Shown in pieces: positions 1 through 6,219 of a DNA stretch of 6,219 nt. The notes beneath the pieces were generated by a model. It ran no database searches. It was not told the DNA's origin and saw only the letters and a list, made by a program, of their open reading frames with translations. Source of the DNA: Bacteroidia bacterium (lineage in GTDB: Bacteria; Bacteroidota; Bacteroidia; Bacteroidales; BM523); NCBI GenBank assembly GCA_016209245.1, contig JACQWN010000151.1, positions 1 through 6,219 on the forward strand, in the 5' to 3' direction. Made by a program: the position numbers and the translations under genes. Each line of letters opens with the position of its first letter. The first letter of the stretch is position 1.

Positions 1-594
1 GTAACTATACCAGGTGGTTGCGTTGTCGTTCATTGTCCGGGAGACACGGCCTGCCAAGAACCTTTGTTTAAAATTGTGATTTGTCGTGCCTAAAGCGCTG
101 TTCAGCCCGTCCTGATAGGGTATATCATATACAAAATAAGTAGTATTTGTGCTATATGTTTCAGGTATAGTAGTATTCAAATTCCACGTAAGAAATGCGT
201 TCGTCAGTGTACATTCCCCTGTTCTTATTATTCGATTATATGCATCGTATTCGGTATAAGAAAAATTTCCTAAAGTCGCTTGCTTGGCATTCTGTGAAAA
301 ACGTATCCTTCCGTCGTCAAAATACCGGAAGCTGGTGGTTCCCTGGTCGGAAGTGAATGCTGAAGCTGTTAAACCCATCTTATTATATGTTACGGAATTT
401 GTGCTGATATGATTTCCTACCGTAAGTTTTCTTGTAAATTTTGGCGAAACAGAAGTGACCGGTCTGCCCGCAAGATCATAGTAATACAGGGAAAAATTAT
501 CATATTTTACATTATATTGAAATGGAATTTTCCGGGACGAGCACAAACAATAAATATAGTTTGTATCATTATTTATAATGATATACAAATTTTT
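1..594 (-). CDS. Rhs-repeat protein fragment, 5' end missing and 3' end outside window
   Basis: This frame is open from just after TGA 597-595 to the window edge. It differs from the helper frame that stops at 569. Recognisable family sequence begins by about 545-490 (CSSRKIPFQYNVKYDNFSLY, then YYDLAGRPVTSVSP) and continues with DQGTTSFRYF, DDGRIRFSQNAKQ, FSYTEYDAYNRIIRTGE, FVYDIPYQDGLNSALG, QRFLAGRVSRTMND and NATTWYSY. These are successive Rhs/YD repeats from the middle of the large Bacteroidota Rhs proteins, which normally start with a signal peptide and several hundred residues before this point. Here no suitable start exists: the first in-frame ATG (378) is inside a repeat. The natural N-terminal part is therefore missing. 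The first 60 bases are 32/60 G+C, far richer than the toxin-immunity end. It is probably a pseudogene or a recombination-donor fragment. Confidence 0.8.
560..589. repeat. AT-rich inverted repeat over the stop codon of the helper gene
   Basis: TATCATTAT (564-572) and ATAATGATA (575-583) are perfect reverse complements separated by TT. Outer arms TTTG (560-563) and CAAA (586-589) extend the pairing past a 2-nt bulge (584-585). The repeat overlaps the TAA at 571-569 and lies next to where the following Rhs fragment begins without its 5' end. On the plus strand it is followed by ATTTTTT. On the coding (minus) strand no U-tract follows, and the stem is almost all A-T, so a terminator for the helper gene is doubtful. 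Confidence 0.5.
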
Positions 595-2452
595 TCAGAA
601 TGTATTTATCCTGATCCCTGATTAATGACAGGCGTCCCATTATATCATATTCAAAGTATTGAATTTGATTGTTTTCATTTGTTGATGTGGTTATACCGAA
701 CAATGGTTTATGTGTAAATGTTCTAATTTGGGATGCAACAGGGCAAAGAGTTAATTCATCAATAAATGCGCCTGTAGCGGCAATACTAATTTTGCCGGGG
801 GTGGTAATTTCAATTATTCTTTCGACAAATTCCCATTTATTACTATATAATGCTGTTATGATTTCGCTTCCGACATAAATATTTCCATTTTCACCTAATT
901 TCCGCTGCATAAAAAAAGACAACCCGTATTTACCGACAGGTAGGTTGTACCATGATTGCAGCAGACCATTGTAACGTCTTGAACCTGTTTTACCATAATC
1001 GTCAACAATAATACCAGGTCCTATTTTCCAATTGCCGCTGTTTAATAGTAAATCAGTTTCACATTCAAAACTTGTATATGCAATTTGCGAATTATAAGCA
1101 TTATTAGCAGCAGCCGTGACGGCTGAATTATTGTAATCCCAGATAAATGCAACATGGCTGTCATTTTCTTTATGATATTCCAGCAGGTTTCCTTTGTTAT
1201 CAAACATGTCATATGATATTCTCCTTGTATAATGGTTGTCTTTTACAAATGATATTGAACCTGATATATAACTTTTAACAAAAGTACCAGAAGAAGGGGT
1301 GGTAGAAAGTGTCAGGGGGGCGCTGGTTTCTATCTCCCAATCCTCGAATGGAACGACAATGTATTCGGCTGCCGGCCAGTTGTTAATGAGTTGTGTATGA
1401 TAAAGACGTAAAGGAGAAGATAAAACATACCCATTTTTATAATTCATGATTTCAATCGGCCTGTTCAGTATGTTTTTTTCTATCATTAAGCTCAATGCGG
1501 CGACTTCGGGATTGGTTGTAGAAATTGATCCTGAAATCAAGTCTTTGGGGTAAATATAATCTGTTTTAAACCAGATACCATCACTTTGTAGTACTTTCTC
1601 TTCTTTTAATAGCAGTTTTTCATTATAATCAAACTCTGAAGTAGTAGTTAGAGCTTTTGTTATATCTCCTGGTGTATCAGAGGAATATATGGTTTCTGTT
1701 TTTCTTATGGGCATTTTGGACACGTTTGTTATTACTTCATAAAACGAGTACGCAAATAAAGGTTCCTGCAACATAAAATTTTTCATTAAACCAACATTAA
1801 GACATTTTATGTATTTAGGGTTGTTATTTTCAGCATAGTAAATCGAATAATCATAATCTATTTTTTTTACTTCCTGGTTATTATTGTTAAAATATTTTTC
1901 GAAAAGTAGATAACCCCTGTTCCAATCATAATTCAAGCTAGGGGCATACGGGTAAGATTTAAAACTTGGTAACCCTGTTATGTTTACTCCGCAATAACCT
2001 AACACATATACACAATAAGGGGGCATATTGAGATAGTTACATTGCTGGTCGAATAAAGATGGTCTATAAGTAATTGTTGGGCGTCTAAACAAACCGTCAC
2101 AAAATCCACTTACCATTACTTGACATTGAGGTACAGCTAGTGGGGCATCACTATCGTGGAGATCCTCATACATGCCTGGAGTAGCATATCGCCTGAGGAT
2201 ATAACCATTGCCGGTTTCAATTTCTTTTACATACCGATAACCGACTGCGCTTCCGTGTGTTGATCCTAATGAAGCTATTGATACGTTGTGTATTATTGTA
2301 GCATCCTCATAATAAGCTAAACTGCCAAAAGAAGGAGTACATCCAACTGCATAAGAGTTTTGCTTATATGCAAATTGAGGTATAAAAACAGGAAGACCGC
2401 TTGTTACAATTGGAGCATCATACATCTTATATTCATATTCTCTCTCAATCAA
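569..2452 (-). CDS. Rhs/YD-repeat protein, C-terminal half of the same split gene
   Basis: The frame is open from 2503, just after a TGA, and reads GGLRIKKIINYD before the nominal TTG at 2452. GGLRIKKI is an internal block of this family, so the TTG is not a natural start and this is the continuation of the upstream half. Numbering from 2452, YEYKMYD opens a variable middle region. FIWDYNNS and SQIAYTSFECE (about 432-465) match the usual YIWGYNN..SQ.AYTSFE block. Residues about 458-570 resemble a carbohydrate-binding beta-sandwich (GKTGSRRY, LPVGKYGLSFF, IDELTLCP). The end carries YD repeats (ITTSTNENNQIQYFEYDIMG, RLSLIRDQDKYILKKF) and stops at YHYK, which is the normal C-terminus of this class. 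The half therefore appears intact at its 3' end. No T9SS sorting domain is visible. Without the N-terminal half it has no signal peptide. Confidence 0.8.
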   Translation of the reverse strand: MIEREYEYKMYDAPIVTSGLPVFIPQFAYKQNSYAVGCTPSFGSLAYYEDATIIHNVSIASLGSTHGSAVGYRYVKEIETGNGYILRRYATPGMYEDLHDSDAPLAVPQCQVMVSGFCDGLFRRPTITYRPSLFDQQCNYLNMPPYCVYVLGYCGVNITGLPSFKSYPYAPSLNYDWNRGYLLFEKYFNNNNQEVKKIDYDYSIYYAENNNPKYIKCLNVGLMKNFMLQEPLFAYSFYEVITNVSKMPIRKTETIYSSDTPGDITKALTTTSEFDYNEKLLLKEEKVLQSDGIWFKTDYIYPKDLISGSISTTNPEVAALSLMIEKNILNRPIEIMNYKNGYVLSSPLRLYHTQLINNWPAAEYIVVPFEDWEIETSAPLTLSTTPSSGTFVKSYISGSISFVKDNHYTRRISYDMFDNKGNLLEYHKENDSHVAFIWDYNNSAVTAAANNAYNSQIAYTSFECETDLLLNSGNWKIGPGIIVDDYGKTGSRRYNGLLQSWYNLPVGKYGLSFFMQRKLGENGNIYVGSEIITALYSNKWEFVERIIEITTPGKISIAATGAFIDELTLCPVASQIRTFTHKPLFGITTSTNENNQIQYFEYDIMGRLSLIRDQDKYILKKFVYHYK

Positions 2453-2487
2453 CTTAACTCCAGTGTTATCATAATTTATTATTTTTT

Positions 2488-4101
2488 TTATTCGTAGCCC
2501 GCCTCAAATATACGGTAACCTCCTGTTGGGTATGTAATACGGTTTAATATGCAGTGCATCATTTTAGGTTCATCTGGTAAACGGTCAACAAAATATTCGC
2601 TTTCTAAAACATAATGCGTACCACTATAGTTTTTCTTCTCATAAATTCTGAATTCATCGTTAAGGCCCGGGTAAACATGTAGTTCGGGAATTAAAGAATT
2701 AGTAGAGCCATTTGCATTATAATAACCCCATAAATCTTGTTCAAAAGAAAGCCTTTCGGGTAAATAAACATTACTGCTATAGTTATAATTGTATCCAAAA
2801 GTATAAGGAGGATTAGCAACATTATTAACGCCTATTTCTTGTACTGAAATTAAATACAATCTCTTGAAATCTTCGGGTCGTTCAGTATCAACATTTGGTG
2901 ATAAAAAATAACCATGTTCCAGCTGAAAAATTCTTACAGGATGGACTAAGTCATATTTGCTAAAAATTTGGATTTCTCTTAATACCTTGCTATTACCGTC
3001 TAAATCTTCCCGTTCATTGCCGGGTATAAAGTTGATTAACGTAACATCTGTTTCAATACTTGATAACCTGAGTGAGCTAATATTTGTTTCTGATGCGTAA
3101 TTACCATAAACATGCACTTCATTTGCAATGCTTGCATCATAATATTGACTTAAACGAGTATTGTATATTAACCCCTCTTGAGCATAAGTAAAGGTGACTA
3201 CTTTTCCTAACGGTGTTTCAATTTTTGATAAATACCAAGAAGAATTAAAAATCATTTTTCTATTCATAGCTTGATTATATTCCCCAAGTAAAGCATTATA
3301 ACCCAATGAATAAGATGTATTCAGTAATTCCGTTTCTTCAACATTTTCAAATATATAGACAAACCCCTTATCATCAATTATTTGAAAAGATATTATATTC
3401 CCATTAGCATCTTGATTGTAACTGAATTGAAAAGGCTGGTAAATTTCAGGTGATATTTGCCTATCTTTATCAAAATAAAAAGTACCGGTATGTCCCAAAA
3501 AATTATAGTAAAAAATATCAGGTTCACCATCTAATTCATATTCAAAATATGGATCTATTACAGTAAAATCTGCCAAATAAGTCCAATAATTGATATCCTC
3601 TTCATTTTGTGACATGTTTTCAATAAGATATGGTATATAATCATAATCCGAGAAGTTGGCTTCTGGTTCATAACCCGCATAATGCTTTTGGTCATCTATC
3701 CATCCGGGCCATTCCATATCCCACCAATTTGTATGTATGTCAGTTAACGAATTATCATCAGGATTTCCTCTAACCGACCTTGTAATAACACCTCCTGCAT
3801 TTAATGACCAGCCAAACCCTATCCATGAGGCGATTTCTTCGACTTTTATTCCATCAGCTAAGTAAGTCAGATAAATAGGCAGCCTTATATCGTTCTCATT
3901 AATTTCCCAAATTGGTATCGTAATATTCGGTTTCCCTGTATATAAATTAACTTGTATATCAGCATATCTGCCTAAAGAAGCTGCCGTTGGCGACGGAGGT
4001 ATTACAATCTGTTGTGAATACAAATTCGTCGCTACAATAATCGAACAAATTACTAGTACATTTATTTTCATGACCTTATTTTTTCGTTTTAAGTAATTCA
4101 T
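2488..4101 (-). CDS. Secreted Rhs/SpvB-like YD-repeat protein, N-terminal half of a split gene
   Basis: This frame encodes the N-terminal 533 or so residues of a Bacteroidota Rhs-helper protein. The ATG at 4101 gives a long n-region; the ATG at 4071 (residue 11, MKINVLVICSIIVATNLYSQ) begins a compact signal peptide after an AAGG-like stretch and is the likelier start. Diagnostic blocks follow in order: IPPSPTAASLGRYADIQV (35-51), LYTGKPNITIPIW (53-65), GIKVEEIASWIGFGWSLNAG (84-103) and VITRSVRG (105-112). These are the conserved N-terminal signature of this exported family, which resembles the SpvB/TcB shell N-terminus. Near the end, PTGGYRIFE (525-533) is the usual block, but the frame then reads AGYE and stops. 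The rest of the protein continues in another frame at 2503-569. As it stands the product would be a truncated shell protein and is probably non-functional. Confidence 0.8.
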   Translation of the reverse strand: MNYLKRKNKVMKINVLVICSIIVATNLYSQQIVIPPSPTAASLGRYADIQVNLYTGKPNITIPIWEINENDIRLPIYLTYLADGIKVEEIASWIGFGWSLNAGGVITRSVRGNPDDNSLTDIHTNWWDMEWPGWIDDQKHYAGYEPEANFSDYDYIPYLIENMSQNEEDINYWTYLADFTVIDPYFEYELDGEPDIFYYNFLGHTGTFYFDKDRQISPEIYQPFQFSYNQDANGNIISFQIIDDKGFVYIFENVEETELLNTSYSLGYNALLGEYNQAMNRKMIFNSSWYLSKIETPLGKVVTFTYAQEGLIYNTRLSQYYDASIANEVHVYGNYASETNISSLRLSSIETDVTLINFIPGNEREDLDGNSKVLREIQIFSKYDLVHPVRIFQLEHGYFLSPNVDTERPEDFKRLYLISVQEIGVNNVANPPYTFGYNYNYSSNVYLPERLSFEQDLWGYYNANGSTNSLIPELHVYPGLNDEFRIYEKKNYSGTHYVLESEYFVDRLPDEPKMMHCILNRITYPTGGYRIFEAGYE

Positions 4102-4162
4102 AATTAAATTATACTCTATTCAAATTTTTTGATTTATGTATTCCCATTTTTATTGATGCAAA

Positions 4163-4903
4163 TTATTTTTCCACTGATTTATTCAAGATATTATACCTGA
4201 TACCAATACTGATTGGTAATTGAAAAAATTCAAATTCAGAAATCGTAATGCTGTTTTCACCAGGTGTTAAATATAAAAAATCTGTACCTGTTTCATTGGT
4301 TACTTTTTCAGTAACTTTTCCTCCTTTGTAATTCATTAAATTCAATTTCAATTCAATTCCGAGTTTCTTCTTAATGTAATGTTCAAATCCGATGTAAATG
4401 CCTGAATTAAATGATGAACCTGTTTGATTTTGGTACGCAACATAGTCATAAGATGAACTTATGCCAGATATCTGAGATGTGGTAAGTTTATTCCTTTCTG
4501 TTCCATAGCCGAATTCTAATTCAGTCAAAAACCCAAACGCGTTATAAATTATTTTATGATATTTGAAATATAAGCCGACGATTTTTGTATTATACATACA
4601 CGATGTAGAATATGTGGGCGATACTTTGTAAAATTTGGACCTGTATTCATCTCTAAGGCTTATAACAGAATAAAATACACCCGTCTCTAAATTTTTGACA
4701 AAATAATATCCGATCTGTTGTGTGAAGCTATAATAATTAAGTCGTGTGTAATCAAAATTTTGAAATTCTTTTCCAACCTGGTCATTAAGTGATCCAGATA
4801 TCCGAATTTTCATACCGGTTACAAGAGTTTTCTTACCAGTCTGGGCTAATATGCTTACTGACACGAAGAATACTAAAATTAGTTGAATAACGATTGTTTT
4901 CAT
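4163..4903 (-). CDS. Exported protein, probable outer-membrane beta-barrel
   Basis: The 246-residue product starts with a clear Sec signal peptide (MKTIVIQLILVFFVSVSILA, cleavage probably just before Q21), which supports the ATG at 4903. The mature part is made of short alternating aromatic/polar stretches separated by turns (YYSFTQQIGYYF, GVFYSVISL, KIVGLYFKYHKI, FGYGTE, GIYIGFEHYI, IELKLNLMNY, FQLPISIGIRYNIL). This pattern fits an 8-10 stranded outer-membrane barrel such as the broad OMP_b-brl group. The penultimate strand motif FFQLPISIGIRYNIL is typical of that group, in which a strand reading 'lPl.lgvry' lies near the C-terminus. No OmpA peptidoglycan-binding domain and no T9SS C-terminal sorting domain is visible. 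The gene stands between the Rhs tail/lipoprotein pair and the next Rhs helper gene. It may assist surface display or may simply be a passenger. The exact family is uncertain. Confidence 0.7.
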   Translation of the reverse strand: MKTIVIQLILVFFVSVSILAQTGKKTLVTGMKIRISGSLNDQVGKEFQNFDYTRLNYYSFTQQIGYYFVKNLETGVFYSVISLRDEYRSKFYKVSPTYSTSCMYNTKIVGLYFKYHKIIYNAFGFLTELEFGYGTERNKLTTSQISGISSSYDYVAYQNQTGSSFNSGIYIGFEHYIKKKLGIELKLNLMNYKGGKVTEKVTNETGTDFLYLTPGENSITISEFEFFQLPISIGIRYNILNKSVEK

Positions 4904-4907
4904 TTTA

Positions 4908-4915
4908 CAAATATA
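4908..4915 (-). promoter_or_regulatory. Possible Bacteroidota -7 box (TATATTTG) before the outer-membrane protein gene
   Basis: On the minus strand TATATTTG fits the Bacteroidota -7 consensus TAnnTTTG. It ends only 4 nt before the ATG at 4903, so a transcript from it would be leaderless or nearly so. No convincing TTG-type -33 element lies about 20 nt further upstream, and there is no purine-rich ribosome-binding site. The 97-nt gap after the lipoprotein remnant is long enough for the downstream gene to have its own promoter. Confidence 0.3.
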
Positions 4916-5000
4916 TTAAAGGAAATCTTTGCCTTTGTTTCCATTTAAAAAGTTGCATTAATTACTTGAATTTAGACTTAGTTATTTCATACATTATAAA

Positions 5001-5144
5001 TTACCAAATTTCTAACCAATAAATAATAATGTTTTCTTTCTCATTTATTGCGATGCCTTTAGAATAACCATTTTTCCAATTCTCTGGTAATCCATACCCT
5101 TGAGTCAAATATTCTTCTTCGATATATTTACCTGGCTCAGCATC
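5001..5144 (-). pseudogene. Displaced C-terminal part of the small lipoprotein (frameshifted remnant)
   Basis: Reading 5144-5001 in the frame ending at TAA 5003-5001 gives 47 codons, beginning DAEPGKYIEEEYLTQGYGLP and ending IIIYWLEIW. This segment has no start codon of its own, and a TAA lies immediately upstream in the same frame. It continues naturally from LDPDK of the upstream lipoprotein frame if one G is restored, changing GATAAGATGCT to GATAAGGATGCT. I remember endings like NIIIYWLEIW from small hypothetical Bacteroidota proteins, but I cannot verify that here. There is no homopolymer at the break, so a simple run-length sequencing error is less likely than at an A-tract. The break may be a true inactivating deletion of one base. 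Confidence 0.6.
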
Positions 5145-5434
5145 TTATCTGGATCTAAAATTTGTTTTGCCTTTGCTAAACAATCTTTCTTTAATTTTAC
5201 TACATTATTGTTTTCTTCATAAACAAGCAAAGTAACTCCACATTTATTAAACATCTTCATAGAGGATAAAGATGACATATTTAAAATATAACTCCCTTTT
5301 ACTGTTTTAGGAAAATGATCAATCAAATGTGTGTCAAATTCATTTTTTATTTTCTCAAAATCTGTTTTATAATGATTTATACTACACGATGTGAATATTG
5401 ATATAATCAGTAAAATTAAAATATTACTTTTCAT
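5105..5434 (-). CDS. Small predicted lipoprotein, candidate immunity protein, frameshifted near its C-terminus
   Basis: The ATG at 5434 lies 2 nt after the TAG of the Rhs tail, so the two genes are probably co-transcribed and translationally coupled. Residues 1-17 form a lipoprotein signal: MKSN, a hydrophobic stretch of isoleucine and leucine, then the lipobox FTSC with Cys17. The mature protein would therefore be membrane-anchored on the periplasmic or outer-surface side. The rest is a small lysine- and asparagine-rich domain that I cannot assign to a family. The frame ends as SQVNISKKNI, which looks like out-of-frame sequence: shifting frame at about 5144 instead gives DAEPGKYIEEEY and continues to a stop at 5001. 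The intact ancestor was probably about 144 residues. The immunity role is inferred from position; an ordinary hypothetical lipoprotein is the alternative. Confidence 0.65.
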   Translation of the reverse strand: MKSNILILLIISIFTSCSINHYKTDFEKIKNEFDTHLIDHFPKTVKGSYILNMSSLSSMKMFNKCGVTLLVYEENNNVVKLKKDCLAKAKQILDPDKMLSQVNISKKNI

Positions 5435-5436
5435 AA

Positions 5437-6219
5437 CTATTCTATAGGTATAGTTAAAGCATCCGAAGTTCTATTAAAAAAATAATCCCATTGATTAAAA
5501 CTGATCTTAATTCTATAATCGTGCTTACCTGACATTATTGATCCAAACTCTAAGAATTTACCTAAGCTGTATGAAAAATCTTTTGGTCCATAATGTAATG
5601 TTTCTCTGTAAATTTCTTCAGTAGTTTTAACGCCTAATAAAAGATTATAACTAGATTTAAATTCAATTGTTTTCGTATCTGTTCGTTTTGTTACAACATA
5701 GTCTTTTTTAGTATATGTTGCTTTTTCTCCAAATGTAATTTCTTTTCCCCTTGTAATCGAAACAGAATATTTTCCTACTGAAACTGGAGATTCCTGAATT
5801 TCTTTATTATAAACTAATACTTGCTTAGGTGCCAATTTATAATCTTGTTCACTCATAAACATACGTGCAGCAAGTGGGGCATATGTTGTAATGTCTGCTT
5901 CCGGAATATTTTCTACTCCGAACATCTCATCTTTTCCAATATTTACCCAACCTTCACCTTTCATTGATTCAGGTACTTCACTTTTTCCTTTTACATTCAT
6001 AACGGCGCCAGTTAATTCATTTTCGAACCAATCCATACTTTCCACAGCAGATCTACCGTCGGGGTCAATATTTATTATCGGATTCCCATCAAAAGCAAGG
6101 TAAGGAGTTTGCCAAGGGAACTTACTTGATGATGGGTCAGGACTTAAAAACCCCTGCACACCTTTTTCATCACCTTCTTTATCCGGTTTTACAACTTTCA
6201 AAAAAAATGGCTCTTGTTC
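5437..6219 (-). CDS. Rhs-type polymorphic protein, C-terminal part with unclassified effector-like tip (5' end outside window)
   Basis: This frame is open to the window edge at 6219, reading EQEPFFLKVV, so the gene is partial. The in-window TTG at 6201 is very unlikely to be the true start. Numbering from that TTG, residues 17-49 (GFLSPDP ... FPWQTPYLAFDGNP ... NIDPDG) match the end of the Rhs core, where Bacteroidota proteins normally read like FLSPDPL..FPWYTPYQFAGNNPI..IDPDG. In characterised Rhs proteins the DP-G motif closes the beta-cocoon shell and what follows is a variable toxin. Here about 205 residues follow DPDG (46-49). They look rich in alternating beta-strand-like segments (KYSVSITRG, TKTIEFKSS, HDYRIKISF). 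They contain no cysteine, no obvious membrane segment and no nuclease or protease motif that I recognise. The gene ends 2 nt before a small lipoprotein gene, the usual toxin-immunity layout. Rhs assignment is firm; toxin activity is inferred from architecture only. Confidence 0.85.
   Translation of the reverse strand, partial: EQEPFFLKVVKPDKEGDEKGVQGFLSPDPSSSKFPWQTPYLAFDGNPIINIDPDGRSAVESMDWFENELTGAVMNVKGKSEVPESMKGEGWVNIGKDEMFGVENIPEADITTYAPLAARMFMSEQDYKLAPKQVLVYNKEIQESPVSVGKYSVSITRGKEITFGEKATYTKKDYVVTKRTDTKTIEFKSSYNLLLGVKTTEEIYRETLHYGPKDFSYSLGKFLEFGSIMSGKHDYRIKISFNQWDYFFNRTSDALTIPIE

Noticed and set aside
507..569. 20-codon frame whose ATG overlaps the helper TAA (TAATG)
   Set aside because: The overlap looks like coupling, but the frame stops after 20 codons and does not match the downstream Rhs frame. 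It may be a vestige of the lost start but cannot be supported as a gene.
409..621. Plus-strand 70-codon frame
   Set aside because: It lies opposite the well-supported Rhs fragment and the end of the helper gene. Its product is low-complexity and lacks a recognisable domain or start context.
669..878. Plus-strand 69-codon frame
   Set aside because: It is antisense to the CBM-like and YD-repeat part of the helper protein, whose family motifs are clear in the minus frame.
2482..2496. Programmed -1 frameshift at the A8 tract joining the two helper halves
   Set aside because: The slippery run lies after the TAA, so ribosomes would stop first. Slipping earlier on TAC GAA to CTA CGA would break pairing, and family residues are missing across the junction.
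4108..4113. TATAAT hexamer before the helper gene on the minus strand
   Set aside because: Bacteroidota promoters use TAnnTTTG, not TATAAT. The surrounding sequence is almost pure A+T, and no partner -33 element is spaced correctly.
4921..4942. Short stem GGAAA/TTTCC considered as a terminator after the lipoprotein remnant
   Set aside because: It has only 5 paired bases around a 12-nt loop and no adjacent U-tract on the coding strand.
5891..6103. Plus-strand 70-codon frame
   Set aside because: It is antisense to the Rhs-core terminus and the start of the variable tip; shadow of that coding sequence.

Overview
The window looks like an accessory locus from a low-GC member of the Bacteroidota. 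Three things point there. The large reading frames are Rhs/YD-repeat surface proteins of the type common in Bacteroidales and Flavobacteriales, recognised by motif blocks such as GKPNITIPIW, GFGWSLNAGGVITRSVRG, IRFSQNAKQ and YFEYDIMGRL. There is little Shine-Dalgarno sequence upstream of starts. A TAnnTTTG-type -7 box sits before one gene. All credible genes lie on the minus strand, so the biological order runs from high to low coordinates. No RNA gene, CRISPR array or transposase was seen.

Layout in the direction of transcription: (1) 6219-5437, the 3' end of an Rhs-type polymorphic protein entering from outside the window, with the terminal Rhs-core motif (SPDP...NIDPDG) followed by about 205 residues that match no family I know, a candidate effector tip. 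(2) 5434-5001, starting 2 nt after the Rhs stop, a small predicted lipoprotein in the usual place of an immunity gene, whose reading frame breaks near 5144 so that its last ~47 codons lie in another frame. (3) 4903-4163, an exported protein, probably an outer-membrane beta-barrel. (4) 4101-569, one secreted Rhs/SpvB-like helper protein now split into two frames at 2488-2508, apparently by a small internal deletion. (5) 594-1, the middle of another Rhs-repeat protein that lacks its 5' end and runs off the window.

The picture is one unit of a tandem Rhs cassette locus: toxin tail, candidate immunity lipoprotein, outer-membrane protein, and then the next helper plus Rhs pair. Three successive genes carry frame breaks or truncations, so the locus is either decaying or recombining, or the assembly has indels. 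The main candidate for new biology is the unclassified Rhs C-terminal domain paired with its adjacent lipoprotein. This is inferred from position and architecture; no sequence-level toxin motif was found.
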